Source: Rhodobiaceae bacterium | Lineage (GTDB): Bacteria > Pseudomonadota > Alphaproteobacteria > Rhizobiales > TMED25 | Reading direction: 5' to 3' | Length of the DNA: 50,927 bases | Assembly: GCA_002704755.1 (NCBI GenBank) | Contig: PAHC01000008.1 | Coordinates: forward strand, 42,236-93,162 | Shown: in pieces, positions 26,904 through 36,866 of the stretch | Position numbering within the stretch: position 1 is the stretch's first letter | How the letters are laid out: each line of letters begins with the position of its first letter | Notes under the pieces: generated by a model | The model's input: only the letters and a program-made list of their open reading frames with translations | Database searches by the model: none | What the model was told of the DNA's origin: nothing | Translations under genes and position numbers: made by a program

Positions 26904-29669
26904 TTATTTTTCTTTTAAAGAGCTCAGTATTAAATCTCTGATGCGATAAAGTTTTTCTTCGCTATCAATTTTTTCCCCAAATAAATTTGTTATGTAAAAA
27001 ACATCATTAGCTCTCTCTCCAAATGTCACAATATGTGCAGACTTAATATTAATATTGGTTTCCTTTAATATGTTGGTAATTTGATATAGTAAACCAGGCT
27101 TATCTCTTGCCTCAACCTCTACAACGGTTGAGTTATGCGACAATTCATTTGTAATATTAATCTTATTTCTAACTTTGAATGTTTTTTCATGCTGAATATT
27201 CTTACTCTTTTTTGATAATTCTATATCTAAAGATAACAATCCTCCTAAGCTATCTTTTATAATTTGAGATATTTTATTTATTCTTCTGTCCTCGTCTTGA
27301 TCATTGAAATCTCTGCTTACTGATATTGTATCAATTGCAATTCCGTCTACAGTAGTTTCGATTTGGGCATCTACTATATTGGCGTCCAAAAGTAAGCATG
27401 CCCCTGCTAATGTAGCTAAAAGATTTGGATAATCTGGACCAATAAGTGTGATTGATGTTGTGTTGTTTTGCTTATTCTTAGAACCAAATATCTCAAGAGT
27501 AATATCTGAAGAATCCTTATCTTTGAGTATTTGGGCATGCCTTATTTGGTCATCAAGTGGAGTAGTTATCCAGTATGTATCACTAAAGCGGGCCAAATAG
27601 GAGTTTATGAGACTCTTTGGCCAATCACTTGCATACTCTATAAATTTATCTTTTGCATCGGACTTTGTGGTAATACTTTTTTGGGTACTTTTATTTTCGC
27701 CACTAAAATAATCGGTTGTTTGTAGGTATAGAGTTTTTAATAATCCACTTTTCCAAGCATTCCATATGTTAGGGCCCACCGACATAATATCAGCTACTGT
27801 CAACGCTAGCAGATTATCGAGATTTGTTTGATTTTTTATAACAGACGCAAAATCAGCTATGGTTTTTATGTCATACAAGTCTCTCTTCTGGGCTACATCA
27901 CTCATGTAGAGATGATACTTTATCAGCCAGGATACTTGTTCAATTTCATTTTTTTTCATTCCAAGTCTGAAGCAAATTTTTTCAGCAATATTTGCACCAA
28001 TAATACTGTGGTCTTGTTTACGTCCCTTCCCGATATCATGTAAGAAAGCAGCAATTAAAAGAACTCTTTTATTTTTTAGTCTTGAGGAAAAGTCTCTATT
28101 GAAGGGATGAGGTTGTTCTAATTCTCCCTTTATTATCTTATACACAAAACCAACAGTTTTAAGTAGATGCTCATCTACCGTAAAATTGTGGTAAAGGTTG
28201 AACAAGGACATTCCTTCTACTTTACCAAATTCAGGCAAAAACTTTCCAAGGACACCTGTGTCGTTCATTGTTCTTAATGTTACTTCTGGATCTGTGGCAT
28301 GAGAAAAAATATCAAGTAAAACTTTATTTGCTGATTTACTATTTCTTACAGAATTATCAATATATCGAAGTGATCTTGTAATTGATTGGATTATCTGTGG
28401 GCTCAATAAGACATTGTCTTGATCGGATATCAAAAAAAGTTTTATTAAATCAACTCTGTTTTTAGAAAAGTCAAACTCATCTTTTTTATATAATCTACCT
28501 TTTCTAGTATAGAAGTTTTCATTTTTCTTTTTTAAAGTGAAAATATTATCAATTACTTTATATAATCTAGGTTCACTCTTTATTGATCGATCTTCTAATG
28601 ATGAGCAAACTATTCGCGTTAGATTACCTACCTCTTTTGCTGTCATGAAATAATGCTTCATAAATCTTTCAACATCTCTTTGCCCATCTCTTGTTGAATA
28701 TCCCAGCCTTGAAGCAAGTTCAAGTTGCATATCAAAAGTCAGGATTTCATTATCTCTATTTGAAAGAAAATGAAGATGACAACGAACAACCCATAGGAAA
28801 TCTTCTGCTTTTGCAAATCTATTAAATTCAGTCCTAGTTAAAAATTGGTAATTTTTTACAAGATCCTCAATTTTTTCAGGCCTATAGAGGTATTTTCCAA
28901 TCCAAAATAATGTATGCAGATCCCTCAACCCACCTTTACTCTCTTTTACGTTGGGCTCTACAAGATAACGAGAAGAACCATATGTTAGATGTCTTTGGTC
29001 TCTTTCTTCAAGTTTCATTTCAATAAATTCGTCTGCCGTTTTAGCCACTATTTCTTTATTAAATTTATTGATTAAATTATTAAATAGTTTTTTTTCTCCA
29101 AAAATATATCTAGCTTCTAGTATTGATGTTCTAATTGTAAAGTCAGATTTAGATAATTTTAGGCATTGTTCTAAATTTCTTGTTGCATGACCAACCTTAA
29201 ATCCCAAATCCCATAATAAATATAGAATATTTTCAATTACAGATTCTGTCCATGAAGTCAGTTTATTGGGGTATAAAAATAACAGGTCTATATCTGAAAA
29301 TGGTGCTAAAGTTCCTCTTCCATATCCTCCAACAGCAACCAAGCAAATTCTTTCTTTTTCTGTTGGATTTTCTGATACGCAGACATGATTTGTCACATAA
29401 TCATATATTATTTTTATGAGATCGTCTTGAAATCGCGACAAGCTTCTTGCAGTTCGGATTCCACTACCATATTCAATTAGATATTTTTCAGCATTTATTC
29501 TTGCACTATTAATTACATCAGTAAGGATTGATAATATCTCATTTCGGATATTATTTTTTTTATCTTTGTTTTGGATTGAATTTTGTTTTTCCAGAATAAG
29601 TGAGCGTATACTTTCTACCTCTATTAAAGCATCAATATTTTCAATCAAATTTGTATTATTTTTTATCAT
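26904..29669 (-). CDS. glnD: Bifunctional uridylyltransferase/uridylyl-removing enzyme GlnD
   Basis: Nitrogen sensor that adds UMP to PII proteins when glutamine is low and removes it when glutamine is high. The 921-aa protein has the nucleotidyltransferase motif VGGYGRGTLAPFSDIDLLFLY (about 103-123). A central HD phosphohydrolase domain (AAFLHDIGKGRKQDHS, about 510-525) follows, and two C-terminal ACT domains (about 725-790 and 840-915) bind glutamine. Both activities look intact. No PII gene (glnB or glnK) lies in the window. Its start overlaps the mutS stop by 14 bp. Confidence 0.97.
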   Translation of the reverse strand: MIKNNTNLIENIDALIEVESIRSLILEKQNSIQNKDKKNNIRNEILSILTDVINSARINAEKYLIEYGSGIRTARSLSRFQDDLIKIIYDYVTNHVCVSENPTEKERICLVAVGGYGRGTLAPFSDIDLLFLYPNKLTSWTESVIENILYLLWDLGFKVGHATRNLEQCLKLSKSDFTIRTSILEARYIFGEKKLFNNLINKFNKEIVAKTADEFIEMKLEERDQRHLTYGSSRYLVEPNVKESKGGLRDLHTLFWIGKYLYRPEKIEDLVKNYQFLTRTEFNRFAKAEDFLWVVRCHLHFLSNRDNEILTFDMQLELASRLGYSTRDGQRDVERFMKHYFMTAKEVGNLTRIVCSSLEDRSIKSEPRLYKVIDNIFTLKKKNENFYTRKGRLYKKDEFDFSKNRVDLIKLFLISDQDNVLLSPQIIQSITRSLRYIDNSVRNSKSANKVLLDIFSHATDPEVTLRTMNDTGVLGKFLPEFGKVEGMSLFNLYHNFTVDEHLLKTVGFVYKIIKGELEQPHPFNRDFSSRLKNKRVLLIAAFLHDIGKGRKQDHSIIGANIAEKICFRLGMKKNEIEQVSWLIKYHLYMSDVAQKRDLYDIKTIADFASVIKNQTNLDNLLALTVADIMSVGPNIWNAWKSGLLKTLYLQTTDYFSGENKSTQKSITTKSDAKDKFIEYASDWPKSLINSYLARFSDTYWITTPLDDQIRHAQILKDKDSSDITLEIFGSKNKQNNTTSITLIGPDYPNLLATLAGACLLLDANIVDAQIETTVDGIAIDTISVSRDFNDQDEDRRINKISQIIKDSLGGLLSLDIELSKKSKNIQHEKTFKVRNKINITNELSHNSTVVEVEARDKPGLLYQITNILKETNINIKSAHIVTFGERANDVFYITNLFGEKIDSEEKLYRIRDLILSSLKEK

Positions 29670-32298
29670 TTGCTATATCTTGTAATTTAAGGATTATATT
29701 TAGTGCTTGAATTGGAGTTATTTCATCTATATTGATCTTTAGTATCTCATCCTTTAATTGGTCTCTTCGCGGAGTTTCTCTGTATTTTTTTTCAGTAAAT
29801 AATGATAGTTGTTCTTTTCTAGAAAAAAGATTTTTTGACTCAAGTTCCTTAAGAATTATTTCAGCTTTCTGAGTAACAGAAGTAGGCAAACCTGCTAACT
29901 TACTCACTTGTATTCCATATGATTTATCTACAATTCCCTTTTTAATTTCATGCAAGAAAATAATTTCTCCTTCTTGCTCACTTATCTGCATTGCCATATT
30001 TTGTATATTTTTTAATTCTAAAGATAAATTTGTTAACTCATGAAAATGCGTTGCAAAGATTGTTCGGCAATTATTTTCCTTTGCAAGAAATTCTAGTGTT
30101 GCCCAAGCGATTGCAAGCCCATCAAAAGTAGCAGTTCCTCTGCCAATCTCATCAATGATTACAAAGGATTTTGATGTAGCTTGATTAAGAATAATGGATG
30201 TTTCAACCATTTCCACCATGAAGGTTGACCGTCCGGCTGCAAGATCATCAGAGGCGCCAACACGTGAAAAAATTTTATCAATAATCCCAATTTCAGCATA
30301 TTTAGCCGGAACATAGGATCCGATCTGAGCAATTATTGCTATGAGAGCATTTTGCCTTAAATATGTTGATTTACCTGCCATATTAGGTCCAGTAATCAGT
30401 TGCACATTTTGATTATCATCTATTGTGCAATCATTTGCTATAAATTTTTGATTTTTTTCGTGTAAAAGGGACTCTTCAACGATAATATGACGTCCTTTTT
30501 CTACAATGAATTTTTTAGAGTCATTAACTAAAGGCTTACAATAACCATGTTCAGTAGCTAGTTTTGCTAATGATATAGTAATATCAATCTCAGCTATTGC
30601 ATCGCTAATTAAATTAATAGACTCTGAGTTTTTAATAATCACATGGGATAAATCATTGAAATAATTTTCCTCTAATTCATAAATTTTTTGAGATGACTCA
30701 ATAATTTTTGTTTGAAGTTCATTTAATTCAGCTGTAGTGAATCTAATCTGGTTTTTAAGTGTTTGTCTGTGAATAAATGAATTATCTCTAACTAATTTTT
30801 CTATAAGAGGAGAATTACTTGATGGGCATTCAATAAAATAACCAAGAAAGTTATTGTATTTTATTTTTAGTGCCTTGATATTTGTTTCATTAATATATTT
30901 TTCTTGCAACTCAATAATGTATCTTGTTGTATTGTTCTTTAGCAATCTTAATTGGTCCAGTTCTTCTGAAAAGCCATCTCTGAAGATATTTCCATCAGTA
31001 ATTGAATTTGGGAGATTATCATTTAGCGCACTGTTTAGAATTGTAAATAAATCTTTGTCTGACTCGGACTGGATAATTTTTAGTTGATTTTTTATTCTTA
31101 GTGGAATTTTTTGTTCCATATCTCCATCATTAAGGTCATTAAATAGTTTTACTATGCCTAGACCTAATCTGATTGATCCCATGTCTCTTGGTGAGGATCT
31201 TCCTAGAGATAGTCTCAAAAGGGGTCTTGTAATATCAGGAAATTCCTTTAACAAATTTCTTATTTTTTCTGAGTATGTTTTATTTTGTATAGAAAATTCA
31301 ATATCAGCAAGCCTAAGATTTATTTCATTAACTGATGTTGATGGTCTTATAACACGTTGATATAATTTTCGACCTCCTGCGGAAGTAATAGTTTTATCCA
31401 GCGAGCTAAGAAGCGATCCTTTTTTGCCCCCTTTAGTGTTACTGAGAATTTCTAAGCTATTTTGAGTTGCTTCATCAATTAACATATAATCAATATCCGT
31501 TCTATCTTTCGGTCGTTGTAATAGGGGGCGTTTATCAATTTGTGTCAGTTCTATATAGCCAAGGAGGCTTCCTATCGCAGAAATTTGTTCAGGAGAATTA
31601 ATACCAAATCCATCTAGTTGCGATAATTGATATTGCTCGCGGATAAGTCTTTCACATATATTTATCTGGAAGCTACGTGAGTCAATTTCAGTTATTTTAT
31701 AATCTCTGCTCTTATCAATTAGTTTAGAATTATCTTTTTGGATCAAGATCTCTTTTGGGTTAATTATAAAAATATCATTATCAAGTTTATCTCTTACTGT
31801 TGTCGAAAAGAAGATTTCCCCGGTTGAAATATCACACCAAGATAACCCAATATTTCGTTTGTGATCATAAATGGATAATAAAAAATTATTATTTTTGGAA
31901 TTTAGTAAACTATCATCTGTTAGTGTACCTGATGTAATGATTCTTGTTATCTTTCTTTCTACAATTTTCTTACTATTTTGAGTTATGTTTTGTTTTGACT
32001 GCTCACAAATTGCTACTTTTTGTCCGTTATTAATCAATTTAGGAATGTACTGATTAACTGCCGATATTGGGATTCCACACATTGGGATTTCTTCGCCATT
32101 TTGATAACCTCTTTTTGTTAATGTAATTCCTAAAATAGGTGCAGCATCAATTGCATCCTCAAAGAACATTTCATAAAAATCACCCATTTGGTATAAAAGT
32201 AAGTGATCTGGATAAACTGATTTTATATTTGAGTATTGTGCCATCATAGGCGTAAGAGTGGAATTTTCTCCTGATTTTTTTTCTTTATTTAATGCCAT
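29656..32298 (-). CDS. mutS: DNA mismatch repair protein MutS
   Basis: Recognises mismatches and small loops and starts repair with MutL. The 880-aa protein has the mismatch-recognition Phe-x-Glu in MGDFYEMFFEDA (about 37-48) and the lever and clamp regions. The ATPase has Walker A TGPNMAGKSTYLRQNA (about 625-640), VGASDDLAAGRSTFMVEM, FVIIDEIGRGTATFDG and ATHFHEL. Length and order are those of full MutS1. glnD follows with a 14-bp overlap; a frameshifted acyltransferase gene lies 37 bp upstream. Confidence 0.98.
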   Translation of the reverse strand: MALNKEKKSGENSTLTPMMAQYSNIKSVYPDHLLLYQMGDFYEMFFEDAIDAAPILGITLTKRGYQNGEEIPMCGIPISAVNQYIPKLINNGQKVAICEQSKQNITQNSKKIVERKITRIITSGTLTDDSLLNSKNNNFLLSIYDHKRNIGLSWCDISTGEIFFSTTVRDKLDNDIFIINPKEILIQKDNSKLIDKSRDYKITEIDSRSFQINICERLIREQYQLSQLDGFGINSPEQISAIGSLLGYIELTQIDKRPLLQRPKDRTDIDYMLIDEATQNSLEILSNTKGGKKGSLLSSLDKTITSAGGRKLYQRVIRPSTSVNEINLRLADIEFSIQNKTYSEKIRNLLKEFPDITRPLLRLSLGRSSPRDMGSIRLGLGIVKLFNDLNDGDMEQKIPLRIKNQLKIIQSESDKDLFTILNSALNDNLPNSITDGNIFRDGFSEELDQLRLLKNNTTRYIIELQEKYINETNIKALKIKYNNFLGYFIECPSSNSPLIEKLVRDNSFIHRQTLKNQIRFTTAELNELQTKIIESSQKIYELEENYFNDLSHVIIKNSESINLISDAIAEIDITISLAKLATEHGYCKPLVNDSKKFIVEKGRHIIVEESLLHEKNQKFIANDCTIDDNQNVQLITGPNMAGKSTYLRQNALIAIIAQIGSYVPAKYAEIGIIDKIFSRVGASDDLAAGRSTFMVEMVETSIILNQATSKSFVIIDEIGRGTATFDGLAIAWATLEFLAKENNCRTIFATHFHELTNLSLELKNIQNMAMQISEQEGEIIFLHEIKKGIVDKSYGIQVSKLAGLPTSVTQKAEIILKELESKNLFSRKEQLSLFTEKKYRETPRRDQLKDEILKINIDEITPIQALNIILKLQDIANDKK

Positions 32299-32335
32299 AT
32301 AAAAGTAAGTCTAAAACATCATTTAATAATGTTTA

Positions 32336-33213
32336 TTATATAGTAAATTTATCTACAAATCTTTTTTCTATTTTATCTTTAGGCAAAATTACGAATACAT
32401 CAATTGTACCAAATTGTTTATCAATCACGGCACCATCTCCAATGTACGCGCCCAATCTTAGGTAACCTTTTATGAGAGGTGGGAGCATTTTTAAAGCATC
32501 TTTTGTATTTATATTCTCTTTTTCAATTAAATTCATATCTGTATATCTAGAAGGTAATGCACTAACCATCCATTCATCAGGTGCCATACAATAATGGTAT
32601 AGGAAACTTAGAGGCAGTGCTATTTCACTGGGATCATTAGACTGAAAGCTGGCGCAACCAATCATTACATCAAAATCATTTTCTTGAATATATTTCCAAA
32701 CTCCTTGCCATAATAATTCTATGGTTGATTTTTTTCTGTATGTTTGTAAAACACAAGAACGACCCAGTTCAAGAAATTTTTTTTTGGATATTTTTCAAGT
32801 AAAGGTAATAAGTCGTATTCATCTTGCGAGTAGAAGCCTCTATTTTCTTGAGCAGTTCTTTGTGGGAGCAGTCTGTATGTTCCAACTACTTTTTCTTTCC
32901 TCTTTCCAATGAGTGGGACACCTCTTTTTTTATTTCTTTTGTCAATGACGAGCATATGTTGACATATTTTATCATATGCATCTTTGTCTCTTCTAGTAAA
33001 TCTTGTTATCATATTTGGATGAGCGGATAGCTCTTTATAGAAAACTCTATATCTTAGTTGTTGAGCAGCCTTAATTTCATTTTTTGTTGATGCCAGCCGT
33101 GTCTCTAACAGTGTATTAATGGGCTCTTTATTTAGTTTTAGTTTTATTCGTAAAATACCGTTGTTGTATTTTAACGAAATATATTTCCTAATCTTTTGAC
33201 TTAAATTAAACAT
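32336..33213 (-). pseudogene. OlsB-like GNAT acyltransferase, broken by one-base frameshift at an A9 run
   Basis: Two adjacent frames together make one protein of the OlsB/FeeM-type acyltransferase group (ornithine-lipid or N-acyl amino acid synthesis). The 5' part (33213 to about 32785) has RLASTKNEIKAAQQLRYRVFYKEL, CQHMLVID and VVGTYRLL. Reading on in the shifted frame gives FLELGRSCVLQTYR, TIELLWQGVWKYI and then MIGCASFQSNDP, ALPLSFLYHY and KGYLRLGAYIGDGAVID, all expected family blocks in order. The break falls at nine A residues (32777-32785 as T on the plus strand); ten would restore a 292-aa protein. In the present frame translation stops at 32719. It may be a real pseudogene, a sequencing error, or a gene rescued by slippage on the A tract. 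The family call is firm; the substrate is not. Confidence 0.82.
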
Positions 33214-33236
33214 AAAATAACAATAGCATGAGTTTT

Positions 33237-34169
33237 TTACAAAATCTTTTCTGTTTCATTCCAAAAATTTTCAGCGATATTTTGGCCAGTAAGCCTATGA
33301 ATTTCTCTTATACCCGTCGGAGATGTAACGTTAATTTCAGTTATAAAATTATCAATTACATCAATGCCAACAAAAAAGAGACCAAAATTAATAAGGTCCT
33401 CTGATAACGCATCGCAGATTTCTCTCTCATTTGGGCTTATTTCAGTTTTAACTGCTTGCCCACCGACATGCATATTTGAGCGTATTTCTCCATTTTGGGG
33501 GACTCTATTAATAGCACCAGCAATTTGACCATTTATTAAAATGATTCTTTTATCACCATGACTGACATTTGGTATGAATTTTTGGATAATGAAAGGTTCA
33601 TTACTCACGTTTATAAAATTTTCAACTATTGAACTAAAATTTCTATCGGATTTATTAGAATAAAAAACACTCGCTCCACCATTTCCATATAGGGGTTTAA
33701 TGATAATTTCATCATGTCTATCTCTGAATCTATTAATTTCAGAGGTGTTTCTTGTTATCATTGTAGGTGGCATAAATTTTTTATATTTATTTACAAAAAT
33801 TTTTTCAGGGCAATTTCTCACGTAGAAGGGATTATTTAGAACAAGTACACTCTCCTGAACTGTTTCCAATAAGTGTGTTGCGGTAATATAATTCATATCA
33901 AATGGAGGATCTTGTCTCATTAAAACAACGTCATATTTATCGAGTTGAACACTTTTTGACCGATTTGATTTGATTATTTCACTTGGATTGTTTTTTAAAC
34001 TTATTTGATATGCTTCGGCAAATAAGATTCCATCTTCTAATGTCAACATGTTAGGAGTATAAAAATCTATTTCGTACCCTCTAGTTTGTGCTTCATATAG
34101 AAGGGCAAAAGTACTATCTCCCTCAAGGTTAAGTTTTTCAATGGGATCCATTTGGACAATAATTTTCAT
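33237..34169 (-). CDS. gshB: Glutathione synthetase
   Basis: ATP-grasp enzyme that joins glycine to gamma-glutamylcysteine. The protein is about 310 aa, starting KIIVQMDPIEKLNLEGDSTFAL like other GshB proteins. It has MRQDPPFDMNYITATHLLE, the ATP-grasp loop IIKPLYGNGGASVFY (about 156-170) and the C-terminal GIDVIDNFITEINVTSPTGIREI. The ATG at 34169 is preferred over a TTG at 34181 because it matches the family N terminus. It lies 43 bp after rsmI. gshA is not in the window. Confidence 0.95.
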   Translation of the reverse strand: MKIIVQMDPIEKLNLEGDSTFALLYEAQTRGYEIDFYTPNMLTLEDGILFAEAYQISLKNNPSEIIKSNRSKSVQLDKYDVVLMRQDPPFDMNYITATHLLETVQESVLVLNNPFYVRNCPEKIFVNKYKKFMPPTMITRNTSEINRFRDRHDEIIIKPLYGNGGASVFYSNKSDRNFSSIVENFINVSNEPFIIQKFIPNVSHGDKRIILINGQIAGAINRVPQNGEIRSNMHVGGQAVKTEISPNEREICDALSEDLINFGLFFVGIDVIDNFITEINVTSPTGIREIHRLTGQNIAENFWNETEKIL

Positions 34170-34212
34170 GTTACGAACCAATATTTTAATGTTTTATGTT
34201 ATCCAATATTTT

Positions 34213-35073
34213 TTATTGTTTTTTTAATTTAAGACAAAGGTCATAAATTTTCTTTTTGGGTAGATTGTGTTTTGTATGAATGATATTTGTAATTTGTTTT
34301 AGTGGCAAATCATTTATTAATTTTCTGATTTCAGCCTCAACAACAACATTATCAACAATACAATCAAATTGAGATGTGTTAAATAGAACAACAATCTCTC
34401 CTCTAATTTTATTTTCGGAACTTATCTTGATCATTTCTTCAATTTTGGCGCTTATGACTTCCTCAAAAATTTTTGTCAATTCCCTAACAATAGTGATATG
34501 AATATTTCCATAAATATTTTTAATTTCATCTAATGTTTTTGATAATTTTTTTGAACTCTCAAATATTACAACAGTAGTATTTAGTATTTTTACTTTTTCA
34601 AGTTCAATTTTCCTCTTAGACATAGTATTTGGTAAAAAACCAATGAAATATATTTTATCTGTAGGAAGTCCAGATAGAACTGCTGATGAAGTTAAAGCTG
34701 AGGGACCAGGTATTGAAGTAATATTAATATCCCTATCCCTTAATGCTCTTACAAGTTTATATCCTGGATCAGAAATGAGTGGTGTTCCAGCATCGGATAA
34801 AATTGCAACACTCAGCCCATTTAAGATGTCTTGTAATATTATTTCTCTGTCGTCTTTATTGCTATAATCATTATATCTGTATAATTTTTTTTCTATTTGA
34901 TAATAATTTAATAACTTTTTCGTTACTCGTGTATCTTCACAGTAAATTTTATCTACACAGTTTAAAATACGTAAAGCCCTCAGAGTAATATCTTCCAGAT
35001 TTCCAATGGGGGTTGCCACTAAATATAAACCTGCTTCGATTTTATCTTGCATTTTCTTGTGTTCATATTTCAT
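34213..35073 (-). CDS. rsmI: 16S rRNA (cytidine(1402)-2'-O)-methyltransferase
   Basis: Methylates the ribose of C1402 in the decoding centre of 16S rRNA. The 286-aa tetrapyrrole-methylase-fold protein has LYLVATPIGNLEDITLRAL near its start, YCEDTRVTKKLL, ILSDAGTPLISDPGYKLV (about 95-112) and GPSALTSSAVLSGLPTD, all typical of RsmI. It is 7 bp after hemW. An ATG seven codons in (35052) is a possible start. Confidence 0.95.
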   Translation of the reverse strand: MKYEHKKMQDKIEAGLYLVATPIGNLEDITLRALRILNCVDKIYCEDTRVTKKLLNYYQIEKKLYRYNDYSNKDDREIILQDILNGLSVAILSDAGTPLISDPGYKLVRALRDRDINITSIPGPSALTSSAVLSGLPTDKIYFIGFLPNTMSKRKIELEKVKILNTTVVIFESSKKLSKTLDEIKNIYGNIHITIVRELTKIFEEVISAKIEEMIKISSENKIRGEIVVLFNTSQFDCIVDNVVVEAEIRKLINDLPLKQITNIIHTKHNLPKKKIYDLCLKLKKQ

Positions 35074-35080
35074 TTTTTTG

Positions 35081-36226
35081 TCATTGTGATGCTATATTTG
35101 CAATTATCATATCACTTAACATTGATCCTTTACGACTAATATTTATGCTGTCACCATTATTGCTTTTTTCAAGAAAACCATCATTAATAAACTCATCAAC
35201 TTTAACTTTATTGAGCTTTCCACCTAAGGAATTATATCTTTTTATTTTCATTCCTTCCGTGGTTCTCATGGACATTAATAAGTATTCATCACAATTTTGT
35301 TCGGTTGTTAAAATCTCTTCTTCAATCATAGAATTTCCATTTTTTATTATCATGGTTGACCATTTTTGTGGGTCATACTCATTAATTATTGCCGTTCTTT
35401 TCATATTTTTTGATATCCTGGAGTGCGCACCTGGACCAATTCCAACCCACTCACCACTATGCCAATAATTCAGATTATGTTGACACTGATGACCATTTTT
35501 TGCAAAATTTGAAATTTCGTATTTATGTAAATCAAATTCTTCACAAATATCTTCAGTCATTTGATATAGTTTGGCTGAGGTATATTCGTCAGGTAATTTT
35601 AATTTTCCAGCTTTGAATAACTTTTCATACACTGTCTTTGGTTCGATAGTTAGCTGGTAAAGTGACAGGTGTTGAGTAGATAAATTTAATGCTTTATGCA
35701 GCTCTTTTTCCCAATCTGTTTCTTTTTGATCAGGCCTACAGTAGATTAAATCTATAGATACTGAGTCAAAATTGTTAGACGCAATATCGATAGCCTTAAT
35801 AGCTTCGTTCGCAGTATGATTTCTGCCCAATCTTTTTAGGTCAACATCGTTTAAAGACTGAACACCAACTGAAACCCGGTTTATTCCTGCCGACGAATAC
35901 GCAATGAATTTATTTTGTTCTACACTAGTTGGATTAGCCTCAAGTGTAATTTCAAGAGCTTGTTTGGTTTTATATTGTTTACTTATATAATCTAATAAGT
36001 TACCAACTATATTTGGTTCCATTAGAGATGGTGTTCCGCCTCCGAAAAATATTGAACCTATTATTTTATTTCCAATAATTTCTGAATATGAGTCGAGCTC
36101 TTTTTTTAGAAGTCTGAGGTAATTTAGCTGATCAATTGACTGTCTTGAGACATGGCTATTGAAGTCGCAATAAGGGCATTTTGACAGGCAGAATGGCCAA
36201 TGTACATATATTCCAAAATTTGGCAT
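35081..36226 (-). CDS. hemW: Radical-SAM heme chaperone HemW
   Basis: HemW resembles the oxygen-independent coproporphyrinogen oxidase HemN but acts as a heme chaperone for respiratory enzymes. The 381-aa protein opens with GIYVHWPFCLSKCPYCDFNSH, with the CxxxCxxC cluster motif and lacking the fourth cysteine that marks HemN. IFFGGGTPSLM, INRVSVGVQSL and LNYWHSGEWVGIGPGAHS follow. The shorter length and C-terminal domain also fit HemW and not HemN. It lies 2 bp after rdgB, the conserved alphaproteobacterial pair. Confidence 0.94.
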   Translation of the reverse strand: MPNFGIYVHWPFCLSKCPYCDFNSHVSRQSIDQLNYLRLLKKELDSYSEIIGNKIIGSIFFGGGTPSLMEPNIVGNLLDYISKQYKTKQALEITLEANPTSVEQNKFIAYSSAGINRVSVGVQSLNDVDLKRLGRNHTANEAIKAIDIASNNFDSVSIDLIYCRPDQKETDWEKELHKALNLSTQHLSLYQLTIEPKTVYEKLFKAGKLKLPDEYTSAKLYQMTEDICEEFDLHKYEISNFAKNGHQCQHNLNYWHSGEWVGIGPGAHSRISKNMKRTAIINEYDPQKWSTMIIKNGNSMIEEEILTTEQNCDEYLLMSMRTTEGMKIKRYNSLGGKLNKVKVDEFINDGFLEKSNNGDSINISRKGSMLSDMIIANIASQ

Positions 36227-36228
36227 CT

Positions 36229-36864
36229 TTAATTTTCTGTATTAATTAAAAATTTAACAAATTTATCAAATGCTCTGGCTCTGTGCGATAAGCCTATTTT
36301 TTCTCTTGACCACGAATGTTTTTCGGTAGATGTGAGCTCGCCAAAAGTTTCAAACCTATCATCTGGTTTGAATATTGCGTCATATCCAAAACCATAATTA
36401 CCTCTTGGAGGCCATACTATCTTACCTTCAACTTTTCCAACAAAAAACAAATAGTCACCATTTGTCCTATAAAGGCAAAGTGCACAAATGAATCTCGCTG
36501 TTCTTTTTTCTTCCGCAATTTTCTTTTCCTCAAGTAGCCTATTAACTTCCTTCATTGCATAATCAAAATCTTTATCTGGACCGGCCCATCTCGCAGAATA
36601 AATACCTGGATCTCCGCCGAGAGCATCCACCTCCAAACCTGAGTCATCTGATAGTGTTGTTAAACCAGATAGTTCACAGCCAGACTTGGCTTTAATTAAT
36701 GCATTAGCCTCAAAGGTATTTCCATCCTCTATTGGCTCAATCAACCCAAGTTCCTTAGATGAAACAATACACAAGTCACTAAAATTTAATAGCTCTCTGA
36801 ATTCAGATATTTTTCCTTCGTTATGACTTGCGATTAATAATTTGTTTTGATCAAAACTAAGCAT
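36229..36864 (-). CDS. rdgB: XTP/dITP diphosphatase (RdgB/HAM1 family)
   Basis: Removes non-canonical purine nucleotides (dITP, XTP) from the pool. The 211-aa protein has the N-terminal LLIASHNEGKISEFRELL, the metal-binding TLSDDSGLEVDALGGDPGIYSARWAG (about 71-96), GNYGFGYDAIF and the C-terminal LSHRARAF. It lies 2 bp after rph and 2 bp before hemW; rph-rdgB-hemW is a common alphaproteobacterial operon. Confidence 0.96.
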   Translation of the reverse strand: MLSFDQNKLLIASHNEGKISEFRELLNFSDLCIVSSKELGLIEPIEDGNTFEANALIKAKSGCELSGLTTLSDDSGLEVDALGGDPGIYSARWAGPDKDFDYAMKEVNRLLEEKKIAEEKRTARFICALCLYRTNGDYLFFVGKVEGKIVWPPRGNYGFGYDAIFKPDDRFETFGELTSTEKHSWSREKIGLSHRARAFDKFVKFLINTEN

Positions 36865-36866
36865 AA

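Noticed and set aside
35081..36226. Oxygen-independent coproporphyrinogen oxidase HemN
   Set aside because: The cluster motif lacks the extra HemN cysteine and the linkage to rdgB fits HemW.
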